A DNA stretch of 64,000 bases from Hymenobacter telluris (GCF_017313265.1 NZ_JAFLQZ010000004.1:186001-250000), one strand, 5' to 3'; counted from the first letter of the stretch, positions 16,401 to 25,213 are shown. A program made the numbers and translations. Notes: generated from the letters alone by a model not told the origin.

Positions 16401-17105
16401 GAAACACCAGGCAACGCCGCCCGCAACGTGGCCGAACTGCTGCATGGCTACCTACGGCACCAAAACCGCTGGCAGGACGAGCAGGTGTCGTTTGTGTTGT
16501 CGGAAGGCGGGGTGGCGCCTCTATCCTCCACCAATCAGCAACCAACAACCAATAATTTCTACCTCTCGAACCTGGAAACGGCGCCCTGGGAAGAACGCCT
16601 GCGGCTGCGGCGGCACGCCAATACGGTGTTCGATTTCGACGAGCAGGAGCGGCTGGGCGAGTGGAACCGCAAGCTGCACTACGGGCTGCGCCGCCTGGTA
16701 TTGGCCACCGACGTGGAGCGCGTAGCCCGGCAGCTGGTAGCGGAAGGCCTTATCAGCAACAAAGAGCGCCCCGCCTTGCAGGACCGTTTACACAAAGTGG
16801 TGCAGCACCCGCAGCTGGCGCACTATTTCAGCACACAGGTATCGGTGGAAACGGAGCGCGAGATACTGGTAGGCGGCGTGAAACGGCGCGACTACAAGCC
16901 CGACCGGGTGGTATTTGGAACCACGGCGCTGACTTCGGGCCGCTCGGGTACCCGCGTGACGCTGGTTGACTTCAAGGTGCCACCGCCGCAGCCGCAGCAC
17001 CGGCGGCCGTTGCAGCAGTATGCCCAGTTGTTTCGGCAGCTGGGCTACGAGCAGGTGGAATGCGTGCTTTACTACTTTGGCAGTGAGGAAGTGCAGGTGT
17101 TTTAG
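13476..17105 (+). CDS. addA: AddA-like UvrD helicase/nuclease with an in-frame palindromic insertion
   Basis: SF1 helicase-nuclease, the AddA partner of a double-strand-break resection complex, 1209 residues. Walker A is SAGSGKTYQL (near residue 11), motif Ia ITFTNDAAGEMK, motif II LLIDEFQDTS (near 410), motif III VGDAKQAIYRWRGGE, motif IV LNVNYRSAAEIV, motif V TTVHKAKGLAYG and motif VI MLYVAFTRPRHR. A C-terminal PD-(D/E)XK nuclease is indicated by DYKPDRVVF followed by TLVDFKV. About 58 residues (553-610), between motifs IV and V, are encoded by the palindromic element at 15133-15306, which keeps the frame. addB lies 8 kb away on the same strand rather than adjacent. Confidence 0.92.
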   Translation: MPATFRIYSSSAGSGKTYQLTKEYLKLALGDEDPGYFKRVLAITFTNDAAGEMKQRIIGALRKFAYPTEGEPDMLLAEVAAELAEEGKMPRFASTAADQQQEVRRRAQATFRLVLYHYADFAVSTIDSFVQRIVTAFTRELGLPATFEVELDTEAVLQTAVAALLEKVNRDPNSKLLARTLSEYALSRAEEGKSWNNLAGELVEFGGFLFNETVHEAVAQLQTLTLQDFRRLHETLRKRREQIEGEFRAVGEQATAALAAAGVTETDLYQGRSGIFGYATKWDERLLPEKEANSYVRATVEQDKWYSGKVKTAADRQRVDEAKAALLTAYEQFEQLRATVLPDYLLLAAMQPYLFHASLLSEMNKIVEQVSRERNIVLISEFNRRIASIVLTEPVPFLYERLGERYNHLLIDEFQDTSVLQWNNLLPLVENAVATDNLSLAVGDAKQAIYRWRGGEMEQILRLHQGQTDALINRAATPEMQELLRERYLTLDQTLEPVSLNVNYRSAAEIVGFNNSFFHHIREQHATFPLVQDLFGADFQQTVPGGTSRPTITSPPSPLSKREGELALDTSASYTAEDFDFTRATDFDLELEKDTKTSSPSLSERGLGGEVPAGQGHVEILFTQDAAPAQLYDADHGTYDDALLPGYPAGASLDYDESTLYLTLALVEQALRDGFQLRDIAVLSRRRRGSRLVAKFLKERGYDIISADSLSLEFAEVVNLLVAIFRVFNQPADTLARAEALLLLDKVVRKLAPTPNRARHIATLANADHAGDFYDEFRALGYDLREQETGNLGLYELTERLIGLFGLLGRNGESEYLFRFLDLTLEYSLRFGNNLNNFLTYWDQRKSALSINAPAGRDAITITTVHKAKGLAYGVVIVPFADWSLEPFRATLLWGRLTEADKPVAEMPAVAVVPLSKALTRTVLSDQYTEEREKTFLEGLNMLYVAFTRPRHRLYIITKRPETNRKASSADTEAAETPGNAARNVAELLHGYLRHQNRWQDEQVSFVLSEGGVAPLSSTNQQPTTNNFYLSNLETAPWEERLRLRRHANTVFDFDEQERLGEWNRKLHYGLRRLVLATDVERVARQLVAEGLISNKERPALQDRLHKVVQHPQLAHYFSTQVSVETEREILVGGVKRRDYKPDRVVFGTTALTSGRSGTRVTLVDFKVPPPQPQHRRPLQQYAQLFRQLGYEQVECVLYYFGSEEVQVF
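15133..15306. repeat. palindromic element in the coding frame of addA
   Basis: The left arm at 15133-15174 and right arm at 15265-15306 are near-perfect inverted copies (42 bases each). Each begins or ends with CCTCACCCCCTAG / CTAGGGGGTGAGG and contains its own hairpin CCCCCTCTC/GAGAGGGGG. The spacer includes TTTAGAGCTAGA, shared with copies at 56467 and 59826, plus about 50 unique bases. The element is 174 bases, exactly 58 codons, and is translated as TSPPSPLSKREGEL ... SPSLSERGLGGEV without stops. Confidence 0.9.
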
Positions 17106-17143
17106 TTGCGAGAACAGGTTTAGAAGTTAATCGAGCGAATTGT

Positions 17144-17243
17144 CAGAACGGTGTAGAGACGCATACTTGCGTCTCATCGTTGAACAAAATCGGCCGGACG
17201 GAGCGCCCGACGAGACGCAAGTATGCGTCTCTACACCGTTCTG
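17144..17243. repeat. inverted repeat, GTGTAGAGACGC family
   Basis: Arms of about 31 bases (CAGAACGGTGTAGAGACGCA... and complement) around a ~36-base loop, between the convergent addA and zinc-ribbon genes. Each arm also holds a small inner palindrome (GACGCATACTTGCGTC). Other members are at 47856-47943 and 61399-61514, and a fragment at about 40350-40367. Confidence 0.85.
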
Positions 17244-17319
17244 ACTGCCTTTTTGCTAACTCAAACAGCCTCTTAGTGCCCTGGTTGGAGTCTATTAGTA
17301 GCGCTAGCCTCTGCACTAC

Positions 17320-18000
17320 CTATTCATTGAGGGGTTTGAACATCCCTTGGCCGGTGGTGGCGTAGTGCCACTGAAGTTTTGCCACTGCATTAGTAGGAAC
17401 GGCAGTAGACAGGGAGTCGCGCAGGGCCAAGGCAGCGGAGGCGTCCGATAACTCCCCCCGAAGCGCATTTGTCATCTTGTAATACACGCTGTCGGTGGTC
17501 ACCTTTGTGACTTGCACCAACCCGTAGCTGCGGCCATCATCGTTTGCTTTGAACTTGTAGCGGGCACCTACTGCCACTTGCTCGTCGCGAAAGGCGTTTT
17601 CGGCGGTGCCGGTGGAAGCGGCAGCACTGGCGGCGGAAGACGACTCGCTGTCAGCATCGGGCGGGGTGGTCTTGGCCACCACGAAGATGAACACCATAGC
17701 CACGCCGAGGAGTATCAACAGGGCAAAATTGGTAAGCGGAATGCGGGCTTGCGCCTGAATAGCTTGTACGGGAACTTGGTAAGCAGCAGGCATTTCGCGG
17801 GCCGTTAGGGTTTGCTTGCAGTGCTGGCACACGGTTACGCTGGTTTTTCCTATCGGGAAAGCCGGAATCCAAAACAGGTGGAAGTAGCGCGAAACAACGG
17901 TGCTGGTGAGAGAAGTAGTTGTGCCACAGTGCACACAGGCAACACCGGGCAATGGTACGGTAGTGATACGCGTGTTACCGATTCCGAAGAATAACAGCAT
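17320..18000 (-). CDS. zinc-ribbon membrane protein
   Basis: 226 residues. The N-terminal ~65 residues carry two CxxC pairs (CVHC near 22-25, CQHC near 58-61) that should form a zinc ribbon on the cytoplasmic side. One membrane segment follows (FALLILLGVAMVFIFVV, about 92-108). After a Ser/Ala-rich linker, a C-terminal extracytoplasmic domain of about 90 residues (GARYKFKANDDGRSYGLVQV) has no family I recognise. The zf-ribbon plus single TM arrangement is common in Bacteroidota proteins of unknown role. A possible -7 box TAGCTTTA lies 13 bases upstream on the minus strand (18014-18021). Confidence 0.7.
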   Translation of the reverse strand: MLLFFGIGNTRITTVPLPGVACVHCGTTTSLTSTVVSRYFHLFWIPAFPIGKTSVTVCQHCKQTLTAREMPAAYQVPVQAIQAQARIPLTNFALLILLGVAMVFIFVVAKTTPPDADSESSSAASAAASTGTAENAFRDEQVAVGARYKFKANDDGRSYGLVQVTKVTTDSVYYKMTNALRGELSDASAALALRDSLSTAVPTNAVAKLQWHYATTGQGMFKPLNE

Positions 18001-18140
18001 AGAGAGTTTGTTATAAAGCTAACCTCTGTTCAAGGAGAGCGGGTGTCAATAAAAATCAAGCAATCAACGGCAAGGAGCCACTAAATAGGTAATTATTTTT
18101 GAAGCACCACCATACGCGCAACTCGCTGCGCTGAAGCCGG

Positions 18141-18148
18141 TACCTTTA
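18141..18148 (+). promoter_or_regulatory. -7 box TACCTTTA for the MFS gene
   Basis: TACCTTTA differs from TAnnTTTG only in the last base and lies 21 bases before the ATG at 18170. Confidence 0.4.
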
Positions 18149-18169
18149 GGATTCTCTTCCTCACGACAT

Positions 18170-19429
18170 ATGCTAGCACCCCAAACTGGCTCGGCGCGCA
18201 AGCCTGCGCTCATTTTTATCTTTATCACGCTGCTGCTCGACGTCATCGGGTTCGGCATCATTATTCCGGTGCTGCCCAAGCTGATTACGCACCTCACGGG
18301 CGAACCGCTCAGCGCCGCAGCGCGCTACGGCGGCTGGATGGGCTTTGCGTTTGCGGGCATGCAGTTCCTGTTTTCGCCGGTACTCGGCAACCTCTCCGAC
18401 AAGTACGGGCGGCGGCCGGTGCTGCTGGTAGCCCTCTTCGGCTTCGGCCTCGACTACCTGTTTCTGGCTTTCGCCCCGAGCATTGGGTGGCTCTTTGTGG
18501 GGCGCATGATTGCGGGCATCACCGGGGCGAGTTTCACTACGGCCGGCGCCTACATTGCCGATATCAGCACGCCGGAAAATCGGGCGAAGAACTTCGGGTT
18601 GATTGGGGCGGCGTTTGGGTTGGGGTTCATTATTGGGCCGGTGCTCGGGGGCAAGCTGGTTGGGTTTGGGGCGCAGGTGCCTTTTCTGGTGGCGGCCGGC
18701 CTCACGTTTCTCAACTGGCTCTACGGCTTTTTCGTCTTGCCCGAATCCTTGGCGCCCGAAAACCGCCGGCCCTTTGACTGGGCGCGCGCCAACCCCATTG
18801 GCTCGTTGCAGCTGCTGCGCCGCTACCCGGTTATCTTGGGCATGGTGGGCTCGTTGGTGCTGATTTACATAGCCGGCCACGCCACCCAAAGCACGTGGGC
18901 CTACTATACCATGTATAAGTTTCATTGGAACGAAAGCCGGGTGGGCGACTCGCTGGGCGCCGTGGGCCTGCTTACCGGCCTGGTGCAGGGCGTACTCATC
19001 CGGTACCTCAACCCCAAGCTGGGCGCTACCCGGTCGGTACTGCTAGGGCTAGGGCTGTATGCTATTGGCTTTGTGTTGTTTGCGTTTGCCCCAACGGGCT
19101 GGCTGATGTTTGCGTTTCTGGTGCCTTACTGCCTGGGCGGTATTGCGGGGCCAGCCTTGCAGGGCATTATGTCGGGGCAGGTGCCACCTAATGAGCAGGG
19201 CGAGCTGCAGGGCGCGCTGACCAGCTTGGTTAGCCTCACGGCCATTGTGGGGCCACCCTTAATGACCAATCTGTTTTCCTACTTCACTGGCCCCAGCGCC
19301 CCGGTGCAATTCCCCGGCGCGCCTTTCCTGACCGGAGGGGTGCTTACCGTTGGGAGTCTGTTGCTGGCCATGCGCTCCTTAAGCAGCTACGAAGCCCCCG
19401 TTGAGGCCAGTGCCACAGCGGCAGAGTAA
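18170..19429 (+). CDS. TCR/Tet-family MFS drug exporter
   Basis: Twelve-helix major facilitator of 419 residues, inner membrane, predicted proton-driven drug export. The first helix [20 protein letters not shown] begins near residue 15. The loop 2-3 signature [14 protein letters not shown] is near residues 75-88, and the TetA-type motif [21 protein letters not shown] near 118-138 is clear. Substrate specificity cannot be read and resistance is not demonstrated. The closest known relatives are TetA-like efflux proteins, many of which in environmental Bacteroidota have unknown substrates. No TetR-type repressor is adjacent. Confidence 0.85.
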   Translation: MLAPQTGSARKPALIFIFITLLLDVIGFGIIIPVLPKLITHLTGEPLSAAARYGGWMGFAFAGMQFLFSPVLGNLSDKYGRRPVLLVALFGFGLDYLFLAFAPSIGWLFVGRMIAGITGASFTTAGAYIADISTPENRAKNFGLIGAAFGLGFIIGPVLGGKLVGFGAQVPFLVAAGLTFLNWLYGFFVLPESLAPENRRPFDWARANPIGSLQLLRRYPVILGMVGSLVLIYIAGHATQSTWAYYTMYKFHWNESRVGDSLGAVGLLTGLVQGVLIRYLNPKLGATRSVLLGLGLYAIGFVLFAFAPTGWLMFAFLVPYCLGGIAGPALQGIMSGQVPPNEQGELQGALTSLVSLTAIVGPPLMTNLFSYFTGPSAPVQFPGAPFLTGGVLTVGSLLLAMRSLSSYEAPVEASATAAE

Positions 19430-19508
19430 GGCTGGTTTAGCAGGGAAGCCGCTACACTGAGCCAGGCCTCCTACGTACTAACCAGTGGTATATGGCGTTA
19501 GCGCGGAA

Positions 19509-19598
19509 TTACAGCTCACTGCCTCGCTGAACGACCTTGCCAGCCAGTACCGTGCGGTAGTTGGCATAGCCAGCTGCGGGGCCTGCTAGCTTGCGCAT
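19509..19598 (-). pseudogene. possible 3' remnant of a minus-strand gene
   Basis: A 29-codon frame reads MRKLAGPAAGYANYRTVLAG and then KVVQRGSEL before the stop. The ending TVLAGKVVQRGSEL looks like the last beta strands of an amidohydrolase small domain. No upstream continuation exists because the molybdenum-hydroxylase gene starts 32 bases away on the other strand. It may be chance. Confidence 0.2.
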
Positions 19599-19629
19599 CT
19601 TTTTCGCTTAACTGCCAGTACGTTTTTAT

Positions 19630-20097
19630 ATGGATGCTAACTTGACTCTGCTGGTAAACGGGAAGCAACACACCCTTCGCCTCGACCCAGCTACGCCCCT
19701 GCTCTATGTACTGCGCAACGACCTGGCCCTGAACGGCCCCAAGTTTGGGTGCGGTTTGCAGCAGTGCGGTGCCTGTATGGTGCTGCTCGATGATGTGGCC
19801 TGGCCGAGCTGCCAGCTGCCCGTGCATCAGGTGACGGGCGGCGTGGCCATTACCACCCTCGAAGGCCTGGCCGCCCCCGACGGCACGCTGCATCCGGTGC
19901 AGGCCGCTTTTGTGCAGGAGCAGGCCGCGCAGTGTGGCTTTTGCCTGAACGGCATGGTGATGTCGGCGGTATCGTTGCTGCGGCAGTACCCGAAGCCCGA
20001 TGAAGCGGCTATTCGCAACGGGCTGTTTCGGGTGCTGTGCCGGTGCAGCGTGCAGGCCCGCGCCATCAAGGCCGTGCAACGGGCCGCCGGCGTGTAG
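19630..20097 (+). CDS. [2Fe-2S] subunit of a molybdenum hydroxylase
   Basis: Small electron-transfer subunit of the xanthine dehydrogenase family (IorA-like), 155 residues. The N-terminal plant-type ferredoxin domain has the cluster cysteines in GPKFGCGLQQCGACMVLLD plus a later Cys in WPSCQLP. The C-terminal helical domain binds the second cluster through QCGFCLNGM and LCRCS. It passes electrons from the molybdopterin subunit encoded 102 bases downstream. It has no signal peptide while the large subunit has a Tat-type one, so it would be co-exported with its partner. No FAD subunit is present, as in isoquinoline 1-oxidoreductase-type enzymes. Confidence 0.92.
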   Translation: MDANLTLLVNGKQHTLRLDPATPLLYVLRNDLALNGPKFGCGLQQCGACMVLLDDVAWPSCQLPVHQVTGGVAITTLEGLAAPDGTLHPVQAAFVQEQAAQCGFCLNGMVMSAVSLLRQYPKPDEAAIRNGLFRVLCRCSVQARAIKAVQRAAGV

Positions 20098-20199
20098 CGC
20101 CCGTTGCGGTCAGTGCCAATACCTTCCCTCCTGTTCCACTCATCAGCAAGCTCAGCTTCCGCCATACCACGCCCCGTGGGAGCTTAGCGCTACAAGCCA

Positions 20200-22407
20200 A
20201 TGCCACACGATTCCGCTCCTATTCCTTCGCGCCGCGACTTTCTGAAAGGGGTTGGCTGTCTGACCGTTGGGTTTGTTTTGTTTGGCGCCAATCCGCTGCT
20301 GGCAGCCCCCGGAAACCCAGAGCTACCGGGTAGCTTGCAGGATAATCCGCGCATCAATGCCTGGCTGGAAGTGCTGGCCGATGGCCGGGTGCGGGTACTG
20401 ACCGGCAAGATTGAAATCGGGCAGGGCATTAGAACCGCGGTGGCGCAAATAGCCGCCGAGGAGCTGGATATGCCCTTGGAACGGGTGGAGGTGGTACTGG
20501 CCGAAACCGGCCGCACCCCCGATGAGCGTTACACCGCCGGCAGTGCGTCTATCGAGCAAAGCGCCATGTCGGTGCGCTACGCGGCGGCGGCGGCCCGGCA
20601 GAAGCTGCTGATTTTGGCCGCCGCCCAGTTCAAAACCACGCCTGGCCGGCTCACGCTCCGCGACGGGGCCGTGCATGCTTCTACTGGTCGCCAGCTGAGC
20701 TTCGCGCAACTACTTGGCGGCCAGCAGCTCACCGATGAAGTACGCCTGCCCATCCAACTCAAGCCCAAGGCCAACTACCGCTACGTAGGCCAATCTATAC
20801 CGCGCCCCGACATCGAGCAGATGGTGCGGGCCGAGCCGTATTACGTGCAGGATCTGCGGTTTCCGGGCATGGTGCACGCCCGCATCCTGCGCCCACCCAG
20901 CTACGAGGGGCGCCTGGCCAGCTTCGACACCAAGGCCCTGCAAAAGGCCGTACCGGGCGTGCTGCAAGTGGTAATCGACGGCAGTTTTGTGGCGGTGCTG
21001 GCCGAGCGCGAGTACGATGCCAAGCTGGCCCAGGACTACGGCCGGCTGCACGCCCGCTGGTCGGGGGGCCGTAAGCTGCCGGCCGACCAGCCGCTGGCCG
21101 AACACCTGCGCAGCCTGCCCGCCGTGGACAAGCGCACCACCGACAAAGGCAACGTGGACAGCCTCGCCACCGACGCCACGCTGCGCGCCAGCTACTTCAA
21201 GCCTTACCTCATGCACGGCTCCATCGGGCCAAGCTGCGCGGTGGCCCTGTTCGACAAAAACGAGTTACACGTCTGGACCCACAGCCAGGGCGTGTATCCG
21301 TTGCGCGATTCGCTGGCCAAGCTCTTGAAAATCAACCCCGACAATGTGCACGTAAAAGGCGTACCCGGCTCGGGCTGCTACGGCCACAACGGCGCCGACG
21401 ATGTGGCGGCCGATGCCGCGCTACTGGCCCGCGCCGTACCGGGCCGCCACGTACGGGTGCAGTGGAGCCGCGACGACGAGCACGCCTGGGAGCCCTACGG
21501 CAGCGCCATGTTGTTTGATATGGCCGCCCGCCTCGACCCCAAAACCGGCCGCATTACGCACTGGCAGCACGAGCTATGGTCGGATACGCACAGTACCCGG
21601 CCGGCGGGCTCGCCCGAAAAGCTGCTGGCCGCGCAGTACCGCGCCACGCCGCTTTTACCCAAGCCCGAGGACGACTTCAGCGGCGGCATCTACCGCAACT
21701 CCGAGCCGTACTACGACTTCCCGGCCGTGCGCGTGGACACGCACTACGTGCAGGGGCCGCTACGGGTATCGGCGCTGCGTAGCTTAGGGGCTTACGGCAA
21801 TATCTTCGCCTTGGAATGCTTCATGGAGGAGCTAGCCGTGAAATCCGGCCAGGATCCATACGAGTTCCGTTTGCGCCACCTCACCGATGAGCGGGCCAAA
21901 GCCGTAATTCGGAAGGTGCGCGACATGGTACGCTCCGAGAAGCTGGCCGCGCGCCAAGGCCTGGGCGTGGCCTTCGCGCGCTACAAAAACAAAGCGGCTT
22001 ACTGCGCCGTGGTAGCCAAAGTGAGTGTAGCGCCCGAGGAAGACGGTGCCACGATTCGGGTGCTGAAAATCTGGTCGGCTATTGACGCCGGCGAGGTTAT
22101 TAATCCTGATGGCCTCCGCAACCAAACCGAAGGCGGCCTCATTCAGGCAGCCAGCTGGACGCTCAACGAAGAAGTTCTTTTCAACACCCAGCAAGTCACG
22201 ACCCGGCAGTGGGAGCAATACCCTATTTTCCGCTTTGATGAGGTGCCGCTGGTGGAAGTGGCCGTGCTGAACCGCACCACCGAGCCACCCCTGGGGGCCG
22301 GTGAAGCCGCCCAGGGCCCTACCGCCGCGGCCCTTGCCAACGCCGTATTTCACGCCTGTGGCAAACGAGTCCGGCAACTGCCGATACGGCCCGAGAAGCT
22401 GCTTTAG
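20200..22407 (+). CDS. molybdopterin-binding large subunit, xanthine dehydrogenase family
   Basis: 735-residue molybdenum-cofactor subunit of an aldehyde/isoquinoline oxidoreductase (IorB type). A twin-arginine signal (SRRDFLKGVGCLTVGFVLFG) marks export of the folded holoenzyme. The cofactor-contact segment GVPGSGCYGHNGADDVAADA is near residues 387-406, and the C-terminal catalytic-Glu region is PLGAGEAAQGPTAAALANAV near 702-721, which contains the Glu expected to activate the Mo-bound hydroxyl. With the preceding [2Fe-2S] subunit it forms a periplasmic hydroxylase; substrate unknown. The cytochrome subunit and the XdhC-type maturation factor often found next to such pairs are absent here. 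Confidence 0.9.
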   Translation: MPHDSAPIPSRRDFLKGVGCLTVGFVLFGANPLLAAPGNPELPGSLQDNPRINAWLEVLADGRVRVLTGKIEIGQGIRTAVAQIAAEELDMPLERVEVVLAETGRTPDERYTAGSASIEQSAMSVRYAAAAARQKLLILAAAQFKTTPGRLTLRDGAVHASTGRQLSFAQLLGGQQLTDEVRLPIQLKPKANYRYVGQSIPRPDIEQMVRAEPYYVQDLRFPGMVHARILRPPSYEGRLASFDTKALQKAVPGVLQVVIDGSFVAVLAEREYDAKLAQDYGRLHARWSGGRKLPADQPLAEHLRSLPAVDKRTTDKGNVDSLATDATLRASYFKPYLMHGSIGPSCAVALFDKNELHVWTHSQGVYPLRDSLAKLLKINPDNVHVKGVPGSGCYGHNGADDVAADAALLARAVPGRHVRVQWSRDDEHAWEPYGSAMLFDMAARLDPKTGRITHWQHELWSDTHSTRPAGSPEKLLAAQYRATPLLPKPEDDFSGGIYRNSEPYYDFPAVRVDTHYVQGPLRVSALRSLGAYGNIFALECFMEELAVKSGQDPYEFRLRHLTDERAKAVIRKVRDMVRSEKLAARQGLGVAFARYKNKAAYCAVVAKVSVAPEEDGATIRVLKIWSAIDAGEVINPDGLRNQTEGGLIQAASWTLNEEVLFNTQQVTTRQWEQYPIFRFDEVPLVEVAVLNRTTEPPLGAGEAAQGPTAAALANAVFHACGKRVRQLPIRPEKLL

Positions 22408-22441
22408 CATGAACAAGATGCCGTTTCTTCACTAAAAACCT

Positions 22442-22546
22442 GCTCCGTGTGTCATGCTGAGCTTGCCGAAGCATCTCTACCGCCAAAGTAAATTATATAC
22501 TAGCGCGATAGAGATGCTTCGGCAAGCTTAGCATGACAGACGGAGC
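22442..22546. repeat. inverted repeat, GTCATGCTGAGC family
   Basis: Arms of about 38 bases (GCTCCGTGTGTCATGCTGAG... and near-complement) between the convergent molybdenum-hydroxylase and VKOR-like genes. It shares its core with 48004-48106 and 49162-49255. Confidence 0.85.
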
Positions 22547-22568
22547 GGGTTTTCCCTCTTGAAAATTG

Positions 22569-23072
22569 CTACCCCTTGCCTAGCAGCTTCTTAACGCCTT
22601 TAATTGCTTCGGGCACGGCCAGCGCCAAGGAGGCCACGGACGCTACACTGGCCACCTGGCAGTAGAAGCACAGCGCCTTGTTTTCCTGCCATTCTTCCTG
22701 CCCCAGCTTTACGGTGGTCAGAGTATCAAACAAGGTCTTGAGGCCCATAGCTACCGGCAGCAGCGGCTGCTGCGAAGCGCGGTGCAAGCCACCGGCTCCG
22801 GCCAGGCAGGCGGTAAGGCCGTACGTGACCATCATGGGAAGGGCGTCGGGCGTGTCGAGGCGCTTGTAGCCGTAGTCGGAGGCGTCTACTTTGTCGGAAT
22901 CGAAGGGGCCGATGGGCGGGTCGGGCAGGTGCTTGATGATGCCGGTTTGGTAGAGGCTCACGATTTGGCCGGCCGCCACCCCCAGGATGGAAAGGCCGAT
23001 AATCCAGCGGCGGCGGGTAAGGTCGGCGCTTTGGCCGTTGCGGAGTTCGTAGCTAAGTTGCGTAGGGTTCAT
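22569..23072 (-). CDS. vitamin K epoxide reductase-like membrane protein
   Basis: 167-residue inner-membrane protein with about four hydrophobic helices (WIIGLSILGVAAGQIVSLY near residues 24-42; others near 85, 113 and 145). A redox CFYC motif near 136-139 precedes helix 4, the arrangement of the VKOR quinone-linked disulfide oxidase family. The second periplasmic Cys pair of full bacterial VKORs is not visible, so it may oxidise a separate thioredoxin-like partner or have another job. The start at 23072 is chosen over 23165, which would add 31 residues of no recognisable kind. Confidence 0.6.
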   Translation of the reverse strand: MNPTQLSYELRNGQSADLTRRRWIIGLSILGVAAGQIVSLYQTGIIKHLPDPPIGPFDSDKVDASDYGYKRLDTPDALPMMVTYGLTACLAGAGGLHRASQQPLLPVAMGLKTLFDTLTTVKLGQEEWQENKALCFYCQVASVASVASLALAVPEAIKGVKKLLGKG

Positions 23073-23158
23073 GGAAACCGTTTTTTGCAGTGAAATACTG
23101 CCAAAGGGTACGGTAACGGCTGCTGTCGAGTTAAAGAGGAGCTTAAAGCTGTGGCTTA

Positions 23159-23917
23159 TCAGCAACAGTCCCAGTAGAAATACGCCTCCTCAAAACGGCC
23201 CTCTTTCAACGCCTGCTCATCAATGAAAAAATGCGCTACGCCTGAGTCTCCAAACATAATTTGTTGATCAATGTCGATTTGCAGAAGCTGAATGTCTCTG
23301 TTAGACTCAGCTTGATATTGGCGCGGGTCACCCTGAGTAAAAAAAGCATAGCCGCCCAGCTTGTGGCCAGCACTATCTGAGAATTGCTCAAATATCTTCC
23401 TTTTATCGTCAGGCAATGATTCAGCATATTCATACCCATCCAGACCACCAAATTTCAGCTTAAACCGGTGGTCTTCGGTTGAGGCGTATTCGCTAGCGTG
23501 CTCAAACGTTAATTGATGCTCACAATTGATGGGGCTATAGTCGTAATGATCCGGTGGCAGGAAGCTGTAGTCCTTCCGGATTTCTGTTTCCAGTTGCTCA
23601 GGATTAATATACAACACCTTTGATTGGTCCATATCAACGTAATCAACAACTGATATATAGAACTGGAGTAGCCCCGCTGCGGGCAGTATGCCGTTGGTAG
23701 GCAACTCCTGCAAATTGATTTGCGCTAGTAGCAGCATGGGTTTCCCGGCGTCGTCAACCGGATAGGGCACTGCCAACGGCAAGTGCGGCAGCCCCCGAAA
23801 CTTACTGTCGGCGGAAGCGGGCTGGTCGGCGTCCAGCGGAGTAGCCTTGATTTTGATGCTCTCCAATTTGTACTGCTCTAACTGAGTGGCGTAAGGCGCC
23901 AGAAAGTCCGGAATCAT
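23159..23917 (-). CDS. YwqG-like protein (DUF1963)
   Basis: 252-residue cytoplasmic protein. The opening (FRGLPHLP near residues 40-47, then KPMLLLAQINLQELP near 59-73), the middle LQFYI and the late segment GHKLGGYAFFTQGDPR near 185-200 are the recurring landmarks of YwqG/DUF1963 proteins. Their role is not known; many are immunity-like or orphan proteins. Codon use is more A+T-rich than in neighbouring genes. The stretch between its start and the downstream VKOR-like start is repeat-free. Confidence 0.8.
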   Translation of the reverse strand: MIPDFLAPYATQLEQYKLESIKIKATPLDADQPASADSKFRGLPHLPLAVPYPVDDAGKPMLLLAQINLQELPTNGILPAAGLLQFYISVVDYVDMDQSKVLYINPEQLETEIRKDYSFLPPDHYDYSPINCEHQLTFEHASEYASTEDHRFKLKFGGLDGYEYAESLPDDKRKIFEQFSDSAGHKLGGYAFFTQGDPRQYQAESNRDIQLLQIDIDQQIMFGDSGVAHFFIDEQALKEGRFEEAYFYWDCC

Positions 23918-23964
23918 AGTAGATGCTACTTGGATTTTGAAATAGTGGTGATGCGAAGAGTCCT

Positions 23965-25158
23965 TTATTGAACTGCCACCTTGCGGTAGCGCAGCCGCTC
24001 CGGGTGGTCCTGGTCGGCGTAGAACTCCAGATTATCGGCAATGCCCTGTATCTGAAAGCGTACTTCGCGAGGTTTCTGCGGTGGCTTGAAGCGCGTCATC
24101 TGCCGAAAGCGCACCTCCCGCGTGGCAGTGGGGCTGCGCTTATCAATCAGCCGTAAACCCCGTTCTTCATCCAATAGATAGTAGGTGTTTGTCTGCGGAA
24201 GGTAGTGGCGACGCACATAGTAGCCTAACTCGTCGGTGTAGCCGTTGTAACGGAACCTGGCGAGCTGCTGTCCTCGTAGGTTCAGGACGAAGGCATTAGG
24301 AACATTGCGCATCTGAGGCGGCTCTTCAAAATGCATCGACTGAATTGAACTGTCGGCATCGTATCCGTAGTGGTTTTCGCCGTAGGCATATATCGTGACC
24401 AGCGTTGTATCAGAAAGAAAACTTGCCATTACTAGGTCTGCCTTCGATTTTAACAGTACAATGGGCTTTCGACCGGGTAGCAGCAGCTTGTTGCAGGTCA
24501 GCATAGCTTGCCCTTTCGGCGAAAACCGGGGCATGCAGTCAGAGCCACCGCCTCCAAAGGTGTTGCTGTTGGATAATTCGCGCACCTGCCCATCCAAGCC
24601 CAGCATCAGCACGCATTGTTCCCCCACGTCACTACCGTCCAGCCAAAAGTCAAAGGCAAACACCAGCGCCTGCCAGGGCGGCGCATACGCCAGCAACTGA
24701 GGCCGCCGCGGCACGCCTCCTATCACCACATCCTTCGACGCGGCGGAGTAAAAAGCTGGCTTACGCAATTGCTTATCAAGCACCGTCTTGCCAGTGGCGT
24801 CGCGGAGTACAATACGGTAACGCGCATCTACGCCTCGCATGGTATCCACCCCACCCGCTTGCTTCCACGTTGCCAGTAACGGCCGGCTCGAATCAGGCTC
24901 GGCTGTTAATAGTAGCCGATAACGCTGGTCGTTGATGAGCAAGGTGGTATCGGAAGCCCCCTCTTTAATGGTCCGATAACCCATCCAGTTGGTGGTATCG
25001 ACGGTCGGCGCGGGAATTGGGGCTGCTGCGGTGGTATCGGGCGGCACGGGGGGCGCGGTGGCGGTTTCGGCGGCGGGTGGGGTTTGATTGCACGAGAATA
25101 GCCCCCAACCTAACCCACTGAGTAGAATGGCACTTGCGCAGGCCTTCAAGATGTTCAT
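23965..25158 (-). CDS. predicted lipoprotein, unknown function
   Basis: 397 residues. A lipoprotein signal peptide (SAILLSGLGWGLFSC) places the lipidated Cys near residue 22, followed by a Pro/Ala/Thr-rich linker. The body appears all-beta with repeated strand-turn units (for example RLLLTAEPDSSRPLLATW, QLARFRYNGYTDELGYYV), and a propeller is possible but not shown. I recognise no family. It is probably anchored in the outer membrane. It is divergent from addB, with only 69 bases between start codons, so the two promoters must overlap. Confidence 0.6.
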   Translation of the reverse strand: MNILKACASAILLSGLGWGLFSCNQTPPAAETATAPPVPPDTTAAAPIPAPTVDTTNWMGYRTIKEGASDTTLLINDQRYRLLLTAEPDSSRPLLATWKQAGGVDTMRGVDARYRIVLRDATGKTVLDKQLRKPAFYSAASKDVVIGGVPRRPQLLAYAPPWQALVFAFDFWLDGSDVGEQCVLMLGLDGQVRELSNSNTFGGGGSDCMPRFSPKGQAMLTCNKLLLPGRKPIVLLKSKADLVMASFLSDTTLVTIYAYGENHYGYDADSSIQSMHFEEPPQMRNVPNAFVLNLRGQQLARFRYNGYTDELGYYVRRHYLPQTNTYYLLDEERGLRLIDKRSPTATREVRFRQMTRFKPPQKPREVRFQIQGIADNLEFYADQDHPERLRYRKVAVQ

Positions 25159-25213
25159 AACGACAACCACCCGATTTCCGATGCTGGCGCGCCTTTTCTG
25201 GGTGGCTGCAAGG

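Noticed and set aside
17144..17243. Possible CRISPR-like repeat
   Set aside because: The copies are inverted pairs, not regularly spaced direct repeats, and no cas genes are present.
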